From Neoarius graeffei (lineage: Eukaryota; Chordata; Actinopteri; Siluriformes; Ariidae), in NCBI RefSeq assembly GCF_027579695.1, contig NC_083587.1, forward strand, positions 61,844,738-61,908,737: a DNA stretch of 64,000 nt, written 5' to 3'. This document shows positions 32,601-42,021 of the stretch, one piece after another. Positions within the stretch are counted from its first letter, which is position 1; each line of letters begins with the position of its first letter. A program made the translations under genes and the position numbers. A model generated the notes under the pieces. That model saw only the letters and a program-made list of their open reading frames with translations. It did not search any database and was not told where the DNA came from.

Positions 32601-35600
32601 TTATGTATAGCATCATGTTCCAGTCATATTTCACCTCTAAGCCAAAGTCTGTCGTTATGAGGGCATTCCAACCACTTTGCACCACTTGTATCTTTCCTTC
32701 AGCAAGATGTATAGGCAAGTAAGTGATTTCACCATCCACCTGAAAAGGGTACAGAAGCAAAATGAATGTTTTCTCAAAAAAAAATTAACAGCCAATTAAC
32801 ATTTGTATATTTGCTCAACTTACCTCAACAACACCCCTTGTCTTACTGACAACTATTTTATGATTGTACACATTTAGTGATACTGTCCTCACATAGGACA
32901 CCAAATTACTCCCCCTGCGATTATTCTTTGCCAAAACTGTGAAGGGGACAAGGCCTTTCTCAGTTTTTACAGTAGTAGCCATGGTGTAGGTGCACGTGCC
33001 CTGGAAATCGTATTGTTTCCCATCAAAAGTTCTGTAGTGTGGATCCCCGGTAGCCCAACATGTTGATGTGTCAACATTGACACAGACACCATTCTCGCAC
33101 CTCTGTCTCCAACGGCATTTAACAGACTCGCAGGGATTTGGCGGAGGTGGTGGTGGAGAAGGCTCTGAAAGACAAAGCTTAGAATTTGAGTGTTTTTCAT
33201 TCAAAGGTAATTTAATTTGTTTGAATATAAATTGTCCTTATACAGATTATGACCTACCGTTGCACACTCCTGTTGTGGCATAACCATGCCTGTTTTTCCC
33301 ACCATAAATGTAGACAGCTTGTGGTTTGTCACTGGTTATGGTTAAAGGGCCTTTTGTTTTACCCATTGGTTTAATTGCCCATCTATATTTCATGTTGGCA
33401 GGAAAAAGATTCAGTTTCAAGACACCCAAAATAGATTGACTGGGGTCCTCCTCTGAGACAACAACAGCATAATTGTCATACGTATCTTGTCCATAAACAG
33501 TCCATGTTTTGGACATTTGTGATACAGGAATTATGTTAGTCAAGAACTCATCATTGGGGAAGTTGGAACTAGAAAACATAACCATTATCTTTTTATTGCT
33601 TCGGATTACAGTTGGCAAAGTAACTGAAGCATCAAGAAGTTCTCCAGAAGAAAGTGACCTTTTCTGGGGTAATGGGCCGTGAAAAATTGTCACATCAGTA
33701 TTATCCTCAGTTGCAATAACATGTACTGTATCCTGGCCATAATATAAGCCATGCATGGGAGGGACTAAGTACTCATCAGAGAGCAACTCTATTGGCACCA
33801 GCTGTTCATAGACATGCTCGCAGGCACCAGTGATTATGAGGCACTCGTGTCCTCCCAGGACGGCTACAGGGAACTGAGACTCAATCTTAGTTCCTGTTAA
33901 GGTCTTCATACTCTGAAGCAGATAAACTTCATAAGGACCTAATTTAATAGACTTCATCATTCCTCGCTGCAAGTGTACATTGTTTTGAAGCTGGAGGTTG
34001 GAATATGGTAGAATATTAATTGTGTTGGCGTCCTTGCCATTGACGATAGCCACAATTTTATTGAAGGAAGGCCCTTCTGGAGTGAAGGCAACATAGCTCT
34101 TGCCAAGTTGGTGATTGGGAAAGATCACACTGCTGTCTCCAGTATATGATTTGATGTGAGAGGACACCACTGAGATGTCTGTATTAGAGGTAATCAGCAC
34201 TGTTTTGGCTGAGACTCCAGCTTGACCAATCTCAGCTCTGGCTGGGAGGGTGATGTAGCTGGTAGAACCTCTGTTTATACTTAGTGTTTCTCTATAATTG
34301 AGCCCCTTGATTTCGACTGTAACAAGAGCTGAGGCCTCGTAGGCTGTGATGGTAAGCCTGGGTCTGGCTGAGCCGTCATTACCCTTAAAATTAGGCATGA
34401 AGGTAGTGATGAACTCCCGGCCTAATGGGCAACCACTGACTGCTGCAGAGAGAGAGAGAGAGAGAGAGAGAGGTAAAAAAAGTACTGTTAGCTACTTTGT
34501 ACTGTTATATGCATATAATACAGTACCAGTGAAAAGTTTGGGTGTACCTTCTGATTCAATGTCTTTGCTTATTTTTATGAATTAAGTCACTTCACGGTGG
34601 CACGGTGGTGTAGTGGTTAGCGCTGTTGCCTCACAGCAAGAAGGTTCTGGGTTCGAGCCCCGTGGCCGGCGAGGGCCTTTCTATGTGGAGTTTGCATGTT
34701 CTCCCCGTGTCTGCGTGGGTTTCCTCCGGGTGCTCCGGTTTTCCCCACAGTCCAAAGACATGCAGGTTAGGTTAACTGGTGACTCTAAATTGGCCGTAGG
34801 TGTGAATGTGAGTGTGAATGGTTGTCTGTGTCTATGTGTCAGCCTTGTGATGACCTGGCGACTTGTCCAGGGTATACCCCGCCTTTCGCCCGTAGTCAGC
34901 TGGGATAGGCTCCAGCTTGCCTGCGACCCTGTAGAACAGGATAAAGCGGCTAGAGATAATGAGATGAAGTCACTTCACGTCTTAAAGTAATGATGGATGT
35001 CGTTTCTCTTTACTTAGTCGAGCGGTTCTTGACAGAAAATGGATTACTCCAGTTATGGGTGGAATAGGGCTGTTAACTGTGTTTTTATTATTTACTGTTT
35101 ACTGTTTGATCTCAGACGCATTAAGGAGGCAAGAAACTTGTCCACTAATTAACTTTTGATGAGGCACAGCTGTTAATTGAAAAGCATTCTTATGAAGCTC
35201 ATCTCATCTCATCTCATCTCATCTCATCTCATCTCATTATCTGTAGCTGCTTTATCCTGTTCTACAGGGTCGCAGGCAAGCTGGAGCCTATCCCAGCTGA
35301 CTACGGGTGAAAGGCGGGGTACACCCTGGTTAAGATAATACCAATAGTGTGCAAAGCATCATCAAGGTAAAGGATAGATACTTTGAAAAATCTAAAATAT
35401 GAAACATTTTGTTTTTTTTAAACACTTTTTTGCCTCCCGCATAATTCCATATATGTTCCAGGTGTTATTTCATAATTTTGGCCTCTTCAGTATTGTTCCA
35501 CAATGTAGAACATAATCAAAATACAGAAAAACCTGTGAATGAGTAGAGTAGGGATGTACAAACTTTTTACTGGTATTGTAGATTAATTGTGGTTATACAC

Positions 35601-35989
35601 AAAGGGCAAGACCAAGATTTTGTTTCTGCTAAAGAAAAAGGTAACATCATTGTAAGTAACCATATTTTACTTCTGAATCAGAATTCAGAGAGTAGGAAAA
35701 ACTGAATCCCCATGTCAAGGAAAAAATATATTAAATTATGTAGTTTTTAAGTATAGTATAATCCATAATTCATTCAGACTTATAGTGATATCTTCACAGG
35801 CTGAATTTCACAGTCAGATAGAGTGGTAAGCACATACGCCAATCAGCATAACATTAAAACCATTGACAGGTGAAGTGAATAATTAACAATTATTCCACGG
35901 AATTGAGTCACACATGAGCTGAAAGCTGACGCATAGCGCCAAATTGGCTATAAGCCATGTATGACGAGATTGAGTGGAATAACTGTTTT

Positions 35990-36023
<34 letters not shown>

Positions 36024-37461
36024 CACAACTTTATTCATCACACACTTGTGAAATTCCTCTCTGCATTTAACCCATCTTTATTCTATCCACATTCACTGGA
36101 TTTTGAGAAACTGAGCATTTTTATTTTTTGCAAATTCGATAAATAAAAACTTTATAAAAAACATCCGACAAAATCATTTCTGCTTTAGCGGACTTCTTAA
36201 AAACCTATCAATGGCTGCACGAATTGTCTTTCATGTTTGTTTGTTTGTTTTTCATAGAAAATGCCGTCTTGATGTCACACCGAGGTATACAATAGCTTTA
36301 GACATTTATTTAATTCTTCCTTGGACATTTCAGTGATGTAATTTTCAAACTTCTTTCCGCTTTTAAACCAATCTAAAAAATTCAACAAATTTTAATGCTT
36401 AAAGATGAAGAATGTAAACAAACAAACCAGCGAAATGACAGGAGCAATTTGTGAAAAATGCTATAATAATAGTAATTCTTGAAAAGTAAAAAAGATATGT
36501 TCTTACCATCAAATACTTTCATTCCATATTTTGTTGCTTTTTTATTTTATTGAGGGGTTTTTTTCGAGTAGAGTTTTTATTTCATCCTCAGTTGGTTTAG
36601 CAAAACGCTCTGCCATTTTGTTTTTCTCTACTCACGGTATATGAGCTGATAGCCTAGTAATAGAGTAGCCAATCAGAGCGTGCGATTGCTCATATCCAGT
36701 GAATGTGGATATAATAACCTTGAATTATCTCATTACAGTGTCACCTGTCAAGGGGTGGGATATATTAAGCATCAAGAGAATAATCAGTTCTTGAAGTTGA
36801 TGTGTTGGAATCAGGAAAAATGGGCGAGCGTAAACATCTGAGCGACTTTGACAAGGGCCAAATTGTGATGGTTATATGACCGGCTCTGAGCATCTCCAAA
36901 ATGGCACATCTTGTGGGGTGTTCCCGGTATGCAGTTGTTAGTACCTACCAAACGTTGTCCAGGGATCCTAAGGACAACTGGTCACTGCTCACCATATACA
37001 AGCTGACTATATTGAAATCTTTTATGATGTAGTTTCGATGCACTCAAAGAATGTCTGTTCATTAATATTCCTTTTGAATAATTTTTAATTTATTCATGAG
37101 ATTTAGTCCTAAGTGAATATATTCGCAGCAGCAATCAATACTCTAATATGATTTTAGGAGTTATTTAGCTCTATCTCTGATTTTATAACAATAAAATAAA
37201 GCTTATATTAAAATAAAGAGCATATGTTATAGGCTATTCAGCACAGTTATTGGCAATATAAGTAATATTTATCTTTAATCATCTTCCCTCAAACAGAATG
37301 AGTTTAAATAATGTTCATATATACCGTCAATACTTAGCTCAATGTTTTAATTTTTTTTTTTTAACACAGAAACCATGTACATACTGATGAACATCCTGAT
37401 TTCTTAGCTTACCATTTGCATTTAGAATGCCAATGCAGAGCAGGAAAAATTTAATCCCCAT
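18280..37461 (-). CDS. IgGFc-binding-protein-like secreted protein, 12 coding exons (span)
   Basis: Exons: 37,413-37,461; 33,258-34,442; 32,824-33,164; 32,166-32,739; 30,564-31,162; 29,802-30,372; 28,976-29,571; 26,603-27,173; 24,376-24,572; 24,155-24,290; 21,326-21,654; 18,280-18,838. All have GT donors and AG acceptors and the phases agree at every junction (5,707 coding bases, about 1,902 codons, no stop). Order: signal peptide, IgGFc-binding N-terminal domain, then four VWD-C8 units separated by TIL cysteine-rich domains. This is the layout of FCGBP and related zonadhesin/tectorin-type gel-forming proteins, secreted to mucus or extracellular matrix. The first two VWD domains carry the G-D-P-H self-cleavage motif; the last two do not. 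FCGBP-like is the best fit; the exact orthologue is unknown. Confidence 0.88.
19128..19503 (+). mobile_element. tRNA-derived SINE in intron 11
   Basis: Full-length copy with a perfect 12-bp duplication GTTTACTACGAG (19,116-19,127 and 19,504-19,515). Confidence 0.95.
19703..19898. mobile_element. Long palindromic hairpin MITE in intron 11
   Basis: Two arms of about 85 bp (from 19,703 and back from 19,898) are near-perfect reverse complements with a short centre near 19,800. There is no open frame. It is probably a foldback MITE; its transcript would form a long hairpin. Confidence 0.75.
20275..20778 (+). mobile_element. MITE with ggaataactgtt end, copy 1
   Basis: The same family occurs reversed at 35,886-36,716. 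Ends are attctatccaaattcactg on the left and gtggaataactgtt on the right. A short coding start at about 20,380 (M-A-E-C-V-A-E-S-T-E-D-E) stops after some 39 codons; its family is not recognised. Confidence 0.6.
21197..21238. repeat. (ATT)n microsatellite
   Basis: Fourteen or so trinucleotide units in intron 11. The flanking 20,779-21,325 is otherwise plain AT-rich intron. Confidence 0.9.
21326..21654 (-). CDS. VWD gene exon 11: VWD4 first half
   Basis: Acceptor CAAG, donor ATA/GTGAGT. Opens with the last cysteines of the preceding linker, then C-L-V-T-G-G-P-N-Y, where G-D-P-H would normally stand, so self-cleavage is not expected. Confidence 0.88.
21703..23369 (+). mobile_element. Tc1-like transposon, full length, family 1 copy 1
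   Basis: 1,667 bp with long inverted repeats (cagtggtgnttgaangtttg type). The right flank is TA; the left flank has mutated to CA. The transposase (from about 22,070) has the paired HTH and the G-R-P-T-K hook. It is broken by a TGA after F-G-L-H (22,175) and by a frameshift near 22,760-22,790. The second catalytic region reads D-N-N-P-K-H instead of D-N-D-P-K-H; the final Glu in N-P-M-E is kept. Inactive. Confidence 0.92.
23372..24122. mobile_element. TIR DNA transposon (MITE) in intron 10
   Basis: The ends agactgtgtccaaaat and its near-complement (attttggacac...cagtct) close a 0.75-kb segment with sub-terminal actcactactcactatat repeats. No coding capacity. The family is probably hAT or Harbinger; no clean target duplication is visible. 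Confidence 0.6.
24155..24290 (-). CDS. VWD gene exon 10: cysteine-rich linker
   Basis: After CTGCAG; eight cysteines (C-K-E-T-C-T-C and so on) complete the third TIL/VWC-like region. Donor GG/GTAAGT, phase 1. Confidence 0.85.
24376..24572 (-). CDS. VWD gene exon 9: TIL domain
   Basis: Acceptor TTCCAG, donor AAG/GTGAAT. Encodes C-P-E-K-S-H-Y-E-L-C and the C-x-C-D-E-G-F-V motif of a trypsin-inhibitor-like domain. In the earlier modules TIL and VWD share one exon; here they are split over exons 9-11. Confidence 0.87.
24617..24945 (+). repeat. Degenerate 65-70 bp tandem repeat
   Basis: About five diverged units sharing gtcatgaccaagaag, attcactgactc and acactgatt. A reversed array of the same motif lies at 25,770-25,990. 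Confidence 0.6.
25156..25330 (+). mobile_element. Possible second tRNA-headed SINE
   Basis: Starts with a tRNA-like head (ggcctagtagttagcgtgtt, then cgcctctcgattgcg) but has no clear box B or target duplication. Confidence 0.35.
25563..25770 (+). repeat. Intron repeat family R (copy 1)
   Basis: Shares gttatatgcaccctaggtac and an ending acaacacatgatggcataag with 27,966-28,556 and 31,290-32,090. Contains part of a roughly 130-bp subunit that is tandem in the longer copies. Confidence 0.6.
25770..25990 (-). repeat. Reversed array of the 65-70 bp repeat
   Basis: Motifs gaatcagtgaatcttctttt and cagtcgtgaccaagattcgc are the complement of the array at 24,617. Confidence 0.55.
26009..26245 (+). repeat. 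Old interspersed repeat
   Basis: Contains cagtttagagtcagcagtcc and the ggagaacacccaaactc segment, a diverged relative of the SINE core, with no clear ends. Confidence 0.45.
26262..26462 (+). mobile_element. V-SINE-like element
   Basis: tRNA-like head (agcctaatggttagagaagc), central ccttaagcaaggcacctaac core and an end tctgctaaatgccatg followed by (taatg)n, as in vertebrate V-SINEs. Confidence 0.7.
26603..27173 (-). CDS. VWD gene exon 8: VWD3 second half and C8
   Basis: Begins V-D-D-V after TTGGCAG and has Q-G-L-C-G-N-Y-N followed by the C8 cysteine set, ending F-C/GTAAGT. A short glycine-rich insert (E-G-G-K-G-G-Q-T-D) interrupts the usual spacing before C8. Confidence 0.9.
27600..27850. 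mobile_element. Solo end of DNA transposon, same family as 1-572
   Basis: attgtcccaacattttttgg at the left and a terminal ggaattgggattgta at the right match the terminus at 572. No transposase. Confidence 0.5.
27966..28556 (+). repeat. Intron repeat family R (copy 2)
   Basis: Three diverged tandem subunits of about 130 bp (agaagaagcgatttt, ctgctcattaaggctta, caccctaggtacc). Inside intron 7. Confidence 0.65.
28976..29571 (-). CDS. VWD gene exon 7: TIL and VWD3 first half
   Basis: TIL cysteines (C-K-A-N-S-H-Y-D-V-C, then C-V-C-D-D-G-F-V), a linker, then the start of VWD3 where G-D-P-H is replaced by G-S-G-I-Y-N. Donor AGG/GTAATT is weaker than the others. Length 596, close to the 599 of exon 5, its paralogous exon. 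Confidence 0.9.
29607..29659. repeat. (CA)n microsatellite
   Basis: About 26 dinucleotide units in intron 6. Confidence 0.95.
29802..30372 (-). CDS. VWD gene exon 6: VWD2 second half and C8
   Basis: Starts V-N-N-L, has G-G-L-C-G-N-W-N and the complete C8 cysteine set, ending F-C/GTAAGT. Exactly 571 bp, like exon 8, showing module duplication. Confidence 0.92.
30564..31162 (-). CDS. VWD gene exon 5: TIL and VWD2 first half
   Basis: C-P-V-N-S-H-Y-E-P-C TIL start, C-Q-C-N-K-G-F-V core, then C-V-G-S-G-D-P-H-Y with the intact G-D-P-H motif. Donor TTG/GTAAGT, phase 0. Confidence 0.92.
31290..32090 (+). repeat. Intron repeat family R (copy 3) with SINE head inside
   Basis: Same tandem subunits as 27,966. 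A 3'-altered SINE copy (31,745-31,935, ending in (ATGG)n) sits inside, flanked by ATATACAC / ATATGCAC. Confidence 0.65.
32166..32739 (-). CDS. VWD gene exon 4: VWD1 second half and C8
   Basis: V-D-G-E start, G-G-L-C-G-N-Y-N motif, C8 cysteines and C/GTAAGT donor. 574 bp. Confidence 0.92.
32824..33164 (-). CDS. VWD gene exon 3: Pro-rich linker and VWD1 first half
   Basis: After TTTCAG: a short proline run, a small C-x-C region (C-E-S-V-K-C), then C-W-A-T-G-D-P-H-Y with intact G-D-P-H. Donor GAG/GTAAGT. Confidence 0.92.
33258..34442 (-). CDS. VWD gene exon 2: IgGFc-binding N-terminal domain
   Basis: 1,185 bp, 395 codons in one exon, matching the beta-rich IgGFc-binding domain that opens FCGBP proteins: G-R-E-F-I-T-T-F-M-P at the start, F-P-V-A-V-L-G-G-H-E in the middle, Y-G-Q-D-T and A-V-Y-I-Y-G-G at the end. 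The acceptor CTGCAG lies directly after a (CT)n microsatellite. Donor AACG/GTAGGT. Confidence 0.92.
34447..34471. repeat. (GA)n microsatellite forming the exon 2 pyrimidine tract
   Basis: On the minus strand it is (CT)n immediately before CTGCAG, so it serves as the pyrimidine tract of the acceptor. Confidence 0.85.
34597..34966 (+). mobile_element. tRNA-derived SINE in intron 1
   Basis: Full-length, with a 13-bp duplication AAGTCACTTCACG on both sides (34,584 and 34,967). Confidence 0.95.
35199..35333 (-). mobile_element. SINE tail fragment
   Basis: (CATCT)n and the 3' part of the SINE only; 5'-truncated. Confidence 0.8.
35678..35815 (-). pseudogene. Decayed second copy of the signal-peptide exon
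   Basis: Aligns with 37,413-37,545: the same M-G-I-x-F-F-L-L start (ATG at 35,713) and similar upstream intron sequence. Its frame stops at TGA (35,680-35,678) after eleven codons, and the TTTACAG acceptor before the ATG has become CCTTGAC. It lies in intron 1 of the functional gene, 1.75 kb from exon 1. Confidence 0.75.
35845..36985 (+). mobile_element. Tc1-like remnant split by a MITE
   Basis: 35,845-35,882 and 36,718-36,985 are the two parts of a Tc1 5' region. The transposase start (ATG at 36,822, L-S-D-F-D-K-G-Q-I-V) meets a TGA within 20 codons and the element breaks off near 36,980. The inserted 35,886-36,716 is the MITE family also seen at 20,275, reversed, with an (AAAG)n tract (35,990-36,025). 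Confidence 0.6.
37413..37461 (-). CDS. VWD gene exon 1: signal peptide
   Basis: ATG at 37,461, sixteen codons of hydrophobic signal sequence (F-F-L-L-C-I-G-I-L), donor ATG/GTAAGC in phase 1, which matches exon 2. TTTTACAG directly before ACATGG looks like an acceptor, so a non-coding exon precedes it. Confidence 0.82.
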
Positions 37462-37565
37462 GTCTGTAAAAAAATTATGTTAAATAGCATTATTTTCAAG
37501 AATTGATCCAAAATTAATTCAGACCTTTAGTGCTATATTCATAGGCAGAGTAAAGACATACATAC

Positions 37566-37609
37566 CTGCAACCTACAATAAGTGACACCTATCATAGGAG
37601 GTTTAAATA
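37566..37609 (-). promoter_or_regulatory. Candidate promoter and 5' UTR exon of the VWD gene
   Basis: TATTTAAA (37,609-37,602) lies about 40 bp before a CAG/GTATGT donor (exon end 37,566), allowing a very short first exon spliced over about 100 bp to the ATG exon. Inferred from sequence signals only. Confidence 0.4.
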
Positions 37610-38318
37610 GCATTGCAGATGAGATCATTCTCAAATATTTATCTAAGTGTTTGTCAGGAACAGGATCTAATTTTTATATGTTTTTGTGCAAATCTACAAT
37701 CATATTTGTGTATGTAGTTGCTCATCATAAAAGTATTATCAGTGTCCTCAATAAAACAAACACATGCTGCTCGAGGTTCAATTTGGGTTCATCCCTCAAG
37801 AGCAATATTTATGTATTTGGATTTGGAAAGGGTTGGGTTTCTTGGACTAGATACAAAATTAAAGCCGATGCACAAATATTGACCTTTTTTCTTAAATGTT
37901 CCATGCCTATATGTCTGTTGGGCTGTATGATATTTGAAAGAAATTTGAAAGATAAAATAAAATCAACAAAAGTTTATTAAACCACAAATGATCTCTCATA
38001 TTAATTGTGTTCAGTTTACTGTCTTCTTTAAGTTTCCAACACTAATCCCAGTAAATAGACTAATTTTTGAAAACATCAGACAAAAAAAATCCTAACTACT
38101 AATTTAAGGCCAGACAATTTAAGTAACCCTTTAGTTAACAATACACCTGAATTAGATCAGCAATTAGAATGTTTTACTTAGAGAAACTGAACTAACTTCA
38201 CTACTTTCCTCATCAAAATCTTCTACTTGTGTACTAGATCCCCTACCTACACGACTCTTCAAACAAATAACATCAGAAGCAATTAAACCACTTCTAAAAA
38301 ATAATCAAGTCTTCCCTT

Positions 38319-38938
38319 TGTTAGATTTAAAGCCATGATTTAAGTTAGTTTTATAGCTACACGTGATTTAGGATTGTTAAGACTTTATGATTTAATATTT
38401 TAGAGCTTTTTAAGATCCTTTATTATAACAGTGATTTTAAACTATCCCTGTGTAACCTGACCTTCCTCCAGTGGAGAAGACACACACTTCTTTGCTAAGA
38501 CTAAACATAGTAGAATTGTCGTAAAAATATCTCGCACGTGCATAAATGCTGAAATTGCTGAATCGCTGATATGAATATTATTTTGCTTATGATTGAAGGT
38601 TTCATTCACACACACATATTGTAAGGATAAATAATTGTAAATGTTTATTCTTGACCAAGAAGGCAGTAATTCTTAATACTTAATACTTATTCTTAATATT
38701 GTAGTTAGAATGCCAGCTAGAAGGCATTGAATTCTGTGTAACTTGTAAGTTACTGTGTGACCTTCTGTCTAAGCTAGACACATTGCTCGAGACGTGTTTT
38801 GGAACATTCTATCAGAACATGAGGTAAATGTTGATCTGTTAGAACATCTGAAATGTATACAGGATATATTTTCACTTACACACATACATATTAAGGAATT
38901 GGAATTAAGATGTGATTTGCTGACTTAGCACAAGATAT

Positions 38939-38990
<52 letters not shown>

Positions 38991-39234
38991 CTCTCTGAGG
39001 TCACACACAAACACACACACACATTCGACAGACACAATAGCCGTTTAGAGAGATTATAATTTGTTATAAAAGGTGTTTGTAATATTTCATCTTTGGCGAG
39101 AAAACTGTGAATAAACAGCAGTGAAACCGATCTCGTTCTCTGTTTTTTTGCGGTGTTCCGTCCCAGAATTCTGCAGGTGGCACGAGGGCATTGGTCTCGA
39201 GAAGTTGACCATTCCAGCTGGGGGAACCCTAACA
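38319..39234 (+). mobile_element. Solo LTR inside the LINE
   Basis: 916 bp from TGTTAG to CTAACA, flanked by CCCTT on both sides (38,314-38,318 and 39,235-39,239). Contains TATAAAA (39,065) and AATAAA (39,110), plus a (CA)n run (38,938-38,988). No internal genes, so the provirus was lost by LTR recombination. Not related by eye to the ERV1 LTR. Confidence 0.85.
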
Positions 39235-39986
39235 CCCTTAGAATTGGCTATGTACCTAAATCCTTTAAACTTGCAGTTATCAAACCCCTGATTAAAAAAA
39301 AACTGACCTCGACCCCTGTCAGGATTTAGATCTCATCATCGCACAGAGACAGCACTGGTTAAAGTAGTAAATGACCTACTATTGACCTCTGATCAGGCCT
39401 GTGCTTCCCTGCTTGTACTGCTTGACCAGTCTTTGACACCATAAATCATACCATTCTCCTGGATAGACTAGAAAATGTTGTGGGAGTCAAGGGAATGACT
39501 CTCTCTTGGCTCAGGTCTTATTTAACTGATCACTATCAGTTTGTTGATGTAAATGGTGATTTTTCTAGACACGCTGAGGTAAAGTTTGGTGTTCCACAAG
39601 CTTCTGTCTTAGGTCCACTGCTTTTTTCTTTATATATGCTACCTCTGGGTGATATTATTCATAAGCATGGTATGAGCTTCCACTGTTATGCTGATGACAC
39701 ACCAAAGCCAGATGAGAGACACCAGCTTAATAAAACTGACAAATATGTAATGGACATTAGACACTGGATGCTTATTAACATCCTCCTGCTTAACTCTGAC
39801 AAGACAGAAGTACTTGTACAAGGACCACATGCAGCTGGAAGTGGTTTTCAGATTATGTAGTAACTCTGGATGGCCTTTCTGTTTCTTCATGTGCAGCAGT
39901 AAAAGACCTCAGGGTCATCACTGACTCCAGTCTTTCATTTGAAGCTCATATCAAGAACATTATGAGGATAGCTTTCTTTCATCTCA

Positions 39987-40358
39987 TCTCATCTCATTAT
40001 CTCTAGCCGCTTTATCCTTCTACAGGGTCGCAGGCAAGCCGGAGCCTATCCCAGCTGACTACGGGCGAAAGGCGGGGTACACCCTGGACAAGTCGCCAGG
40101 TCATCACAGGGCTGACACATAGAAACAGACAACCATTCACACTCACATTCACACCTACGGTCAATTTAGAGTCACCAGTTAACCTAACCTGCATGTCTTT
40201 GGACTGTGGGGGAAACCGGAGCACCCGGAGGAAACCCACGCGGACACAGGGAGAACATGCAAACTCCACACAGAAAGGCCCTCGCCGGCCCCGGGGCTCA
40301 AACCCAGGACCTTCTTGCTGTGAGGTGACAGCGCTAACCACTACACCACTGTGCCGCC
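39987..40358 (-). mobile_element. tRNA-derived SINE in the LINE
   Basis: Full-length reverse copy with a 17-bp perfect duplication AGCTTTCTTTCATCTCA (39,970 and 40,359). Confidence 0.95.
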
Positions 40359-40423
40359 AGCTTTCTTTCATCTCAGAAATATTGCTAAGATAAGAAATAT
40401 GTCATTACATGATGCAGAAAAAC

Positions 40424-40574
40424 TATCCATCCATCCATCCATCCATCCATCCATCCATTATCTGTAGCTGCTTATCCTGTTCTACAGGCTCGCGGGCAAG
40501 CTGGAGCCTATCCCAGCTGACTATGGGCAAGAGGCGGGGTACACCCCGGACAAGTCGCCAGGTTATCGCAGGGC
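40424..40574 (-). mobile_element. SINE tail fragment in the LINE
   Basis: (ATCC)n and the SINE 3' part, flanked by GCAGAAAAA on both sides. Confidence 0.85.
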
Positions 40575-42021
40575 TGCAGAAAAATTAGTGCATGCTTTTT
40601 TTTTAATCTCTAGGTTGGATTATTGTAATGCCTTACTGTCTGGATGTACCGTCTGTGAATCCACATTGAACTGGCTCCCAATCAAATTTCATATCGATTA
40701 TAAAATACTACTATTGACCCTTAAAGCACTGAATGGTCTCACGCCACAGTACTTGAGTGAACTTCTGATCATTCATGACCCACCACGCCTACTTGGATCA
40801 AAAGGTGCAGGCTATCTGTTGGTACTCGTATAGTGAAGGCTATATCAGGGGCCAGAGTCTTTCCTTACAAAGCCCCACAGTTATGGAACTCAAACACAGT
40901 CTCGGTGTTTAAGTCTAGGCTGAAAACATTACTGTTTAGTCAAGCCTTTTGTTAATAGATTTTTATTAGGTAAGGGAGTAGATCTGGAGGGTCCTCAGGC
41001 ATAGAGTGTTTTGGTAAACTGGGATGTATGGCATGTTCTCCCCCCCCATACATACACACACACGTTCACTCAGGTTAGTTGATAGTGTAGTGGCTGCTGC
41101 TTTATGTCCCAGGGTTCCCTCATGTCCGTGTTATCTTCTGGCTCTCCCCTTTTAGTTCTGCTGTCATAGTTAGTCTTGCCAGAGTCCCTGCTTGCACTCA
41201 GTGCAAAATGTATCCTGTTCTTAACCATTAGGTGACACTGGGCATACCTAGCAACCTGTGATCTCCTCTCTATCTTTCCCTCTGTTTGTCTCTCTCTGTC
41301 GAGTTACATGTTGATCCCGAGTCATCAGTGATGCTGCTCTTCGGACTTGCCTGATACATCCTGATGCCCTACGTCTGGCTGGAGTCTCATCTCATCACTC
41401 CTGTAGAGGACGGCCCCATATAGACAGTCGACAGACACACTTAGAAAATGGCTCTGGACACTTACAGTTTTGCTATGATGGCTGAGGACTACAGTTGCCA
41501 TGGTAACTTTAGGACTGCAGTTGTCATGAACAGTTTTGCACTCAAGTCTCCATCAATGATCAGTTGATAACGTCAACAAAATATACTTCATGCTAAAACT
41601 GTGTATAATGAATTTCCTGGTTACACAGTTATACTTTGTGACTCTATAGGGCATAGTTATAGAAGCAAGTTATTTATAATCATGCTATCTGTTATCACCC
41701 AGATGAGGATGGGTTCACTTTTGAGTCTGGTTCCTCTCAGGGTTTCTTCCTCATGTCGTCTGAGGGAGTTTTTCCTTCCCACCATCACCACAGGCTTGCT
41801 CATCAGGGATAAATAAATTTATTAGGGATAAAATTAGTTTATTTTTCTGTAAAGCTGCTTTGCAGCAATGTCTGTTGTTAAAAGTGCTATACAAAAATAA
41901 ACTGACTTGACTTGTCTGGATTTTCTTTGGAAAATATAAATGCTTAAAATTGGATAAATTATATGGCAACAAAACAAGATAATTTAATAATGATTTCTAT
42001 CATAGTTGATATCTCAAATAT

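Larger units (their letters stand above)
37990..41915 (+). mobile_element. Rex1-like LINE, decayed and interrupted
   Basis: RT fragments run from about 38,200 to 40,830: D-P-L-P-T-R-L-F, then [17 protein letters not shown] and F-H-C-Y-A-D-D, then L-D-Y-C-N-A-L-L. Many stops and gaps make it inactive. The 3' end (ctcagggtttcttcctcatg, then gctgctttgcagcaatgtct and tgacttgacttg at 41,915) is the Rex1/Babar-type tail. Its left boundary is approximate. Interrupted by a solo LTR and two SINE pieces. Confidence 0.75.

Noticed and set aside
37582-37980. 132-codon frame upstream of the VWD gene
   Set aside because: AT-rich, no domain, overlaps the promoter side and the LINE edge; no coding evidence.
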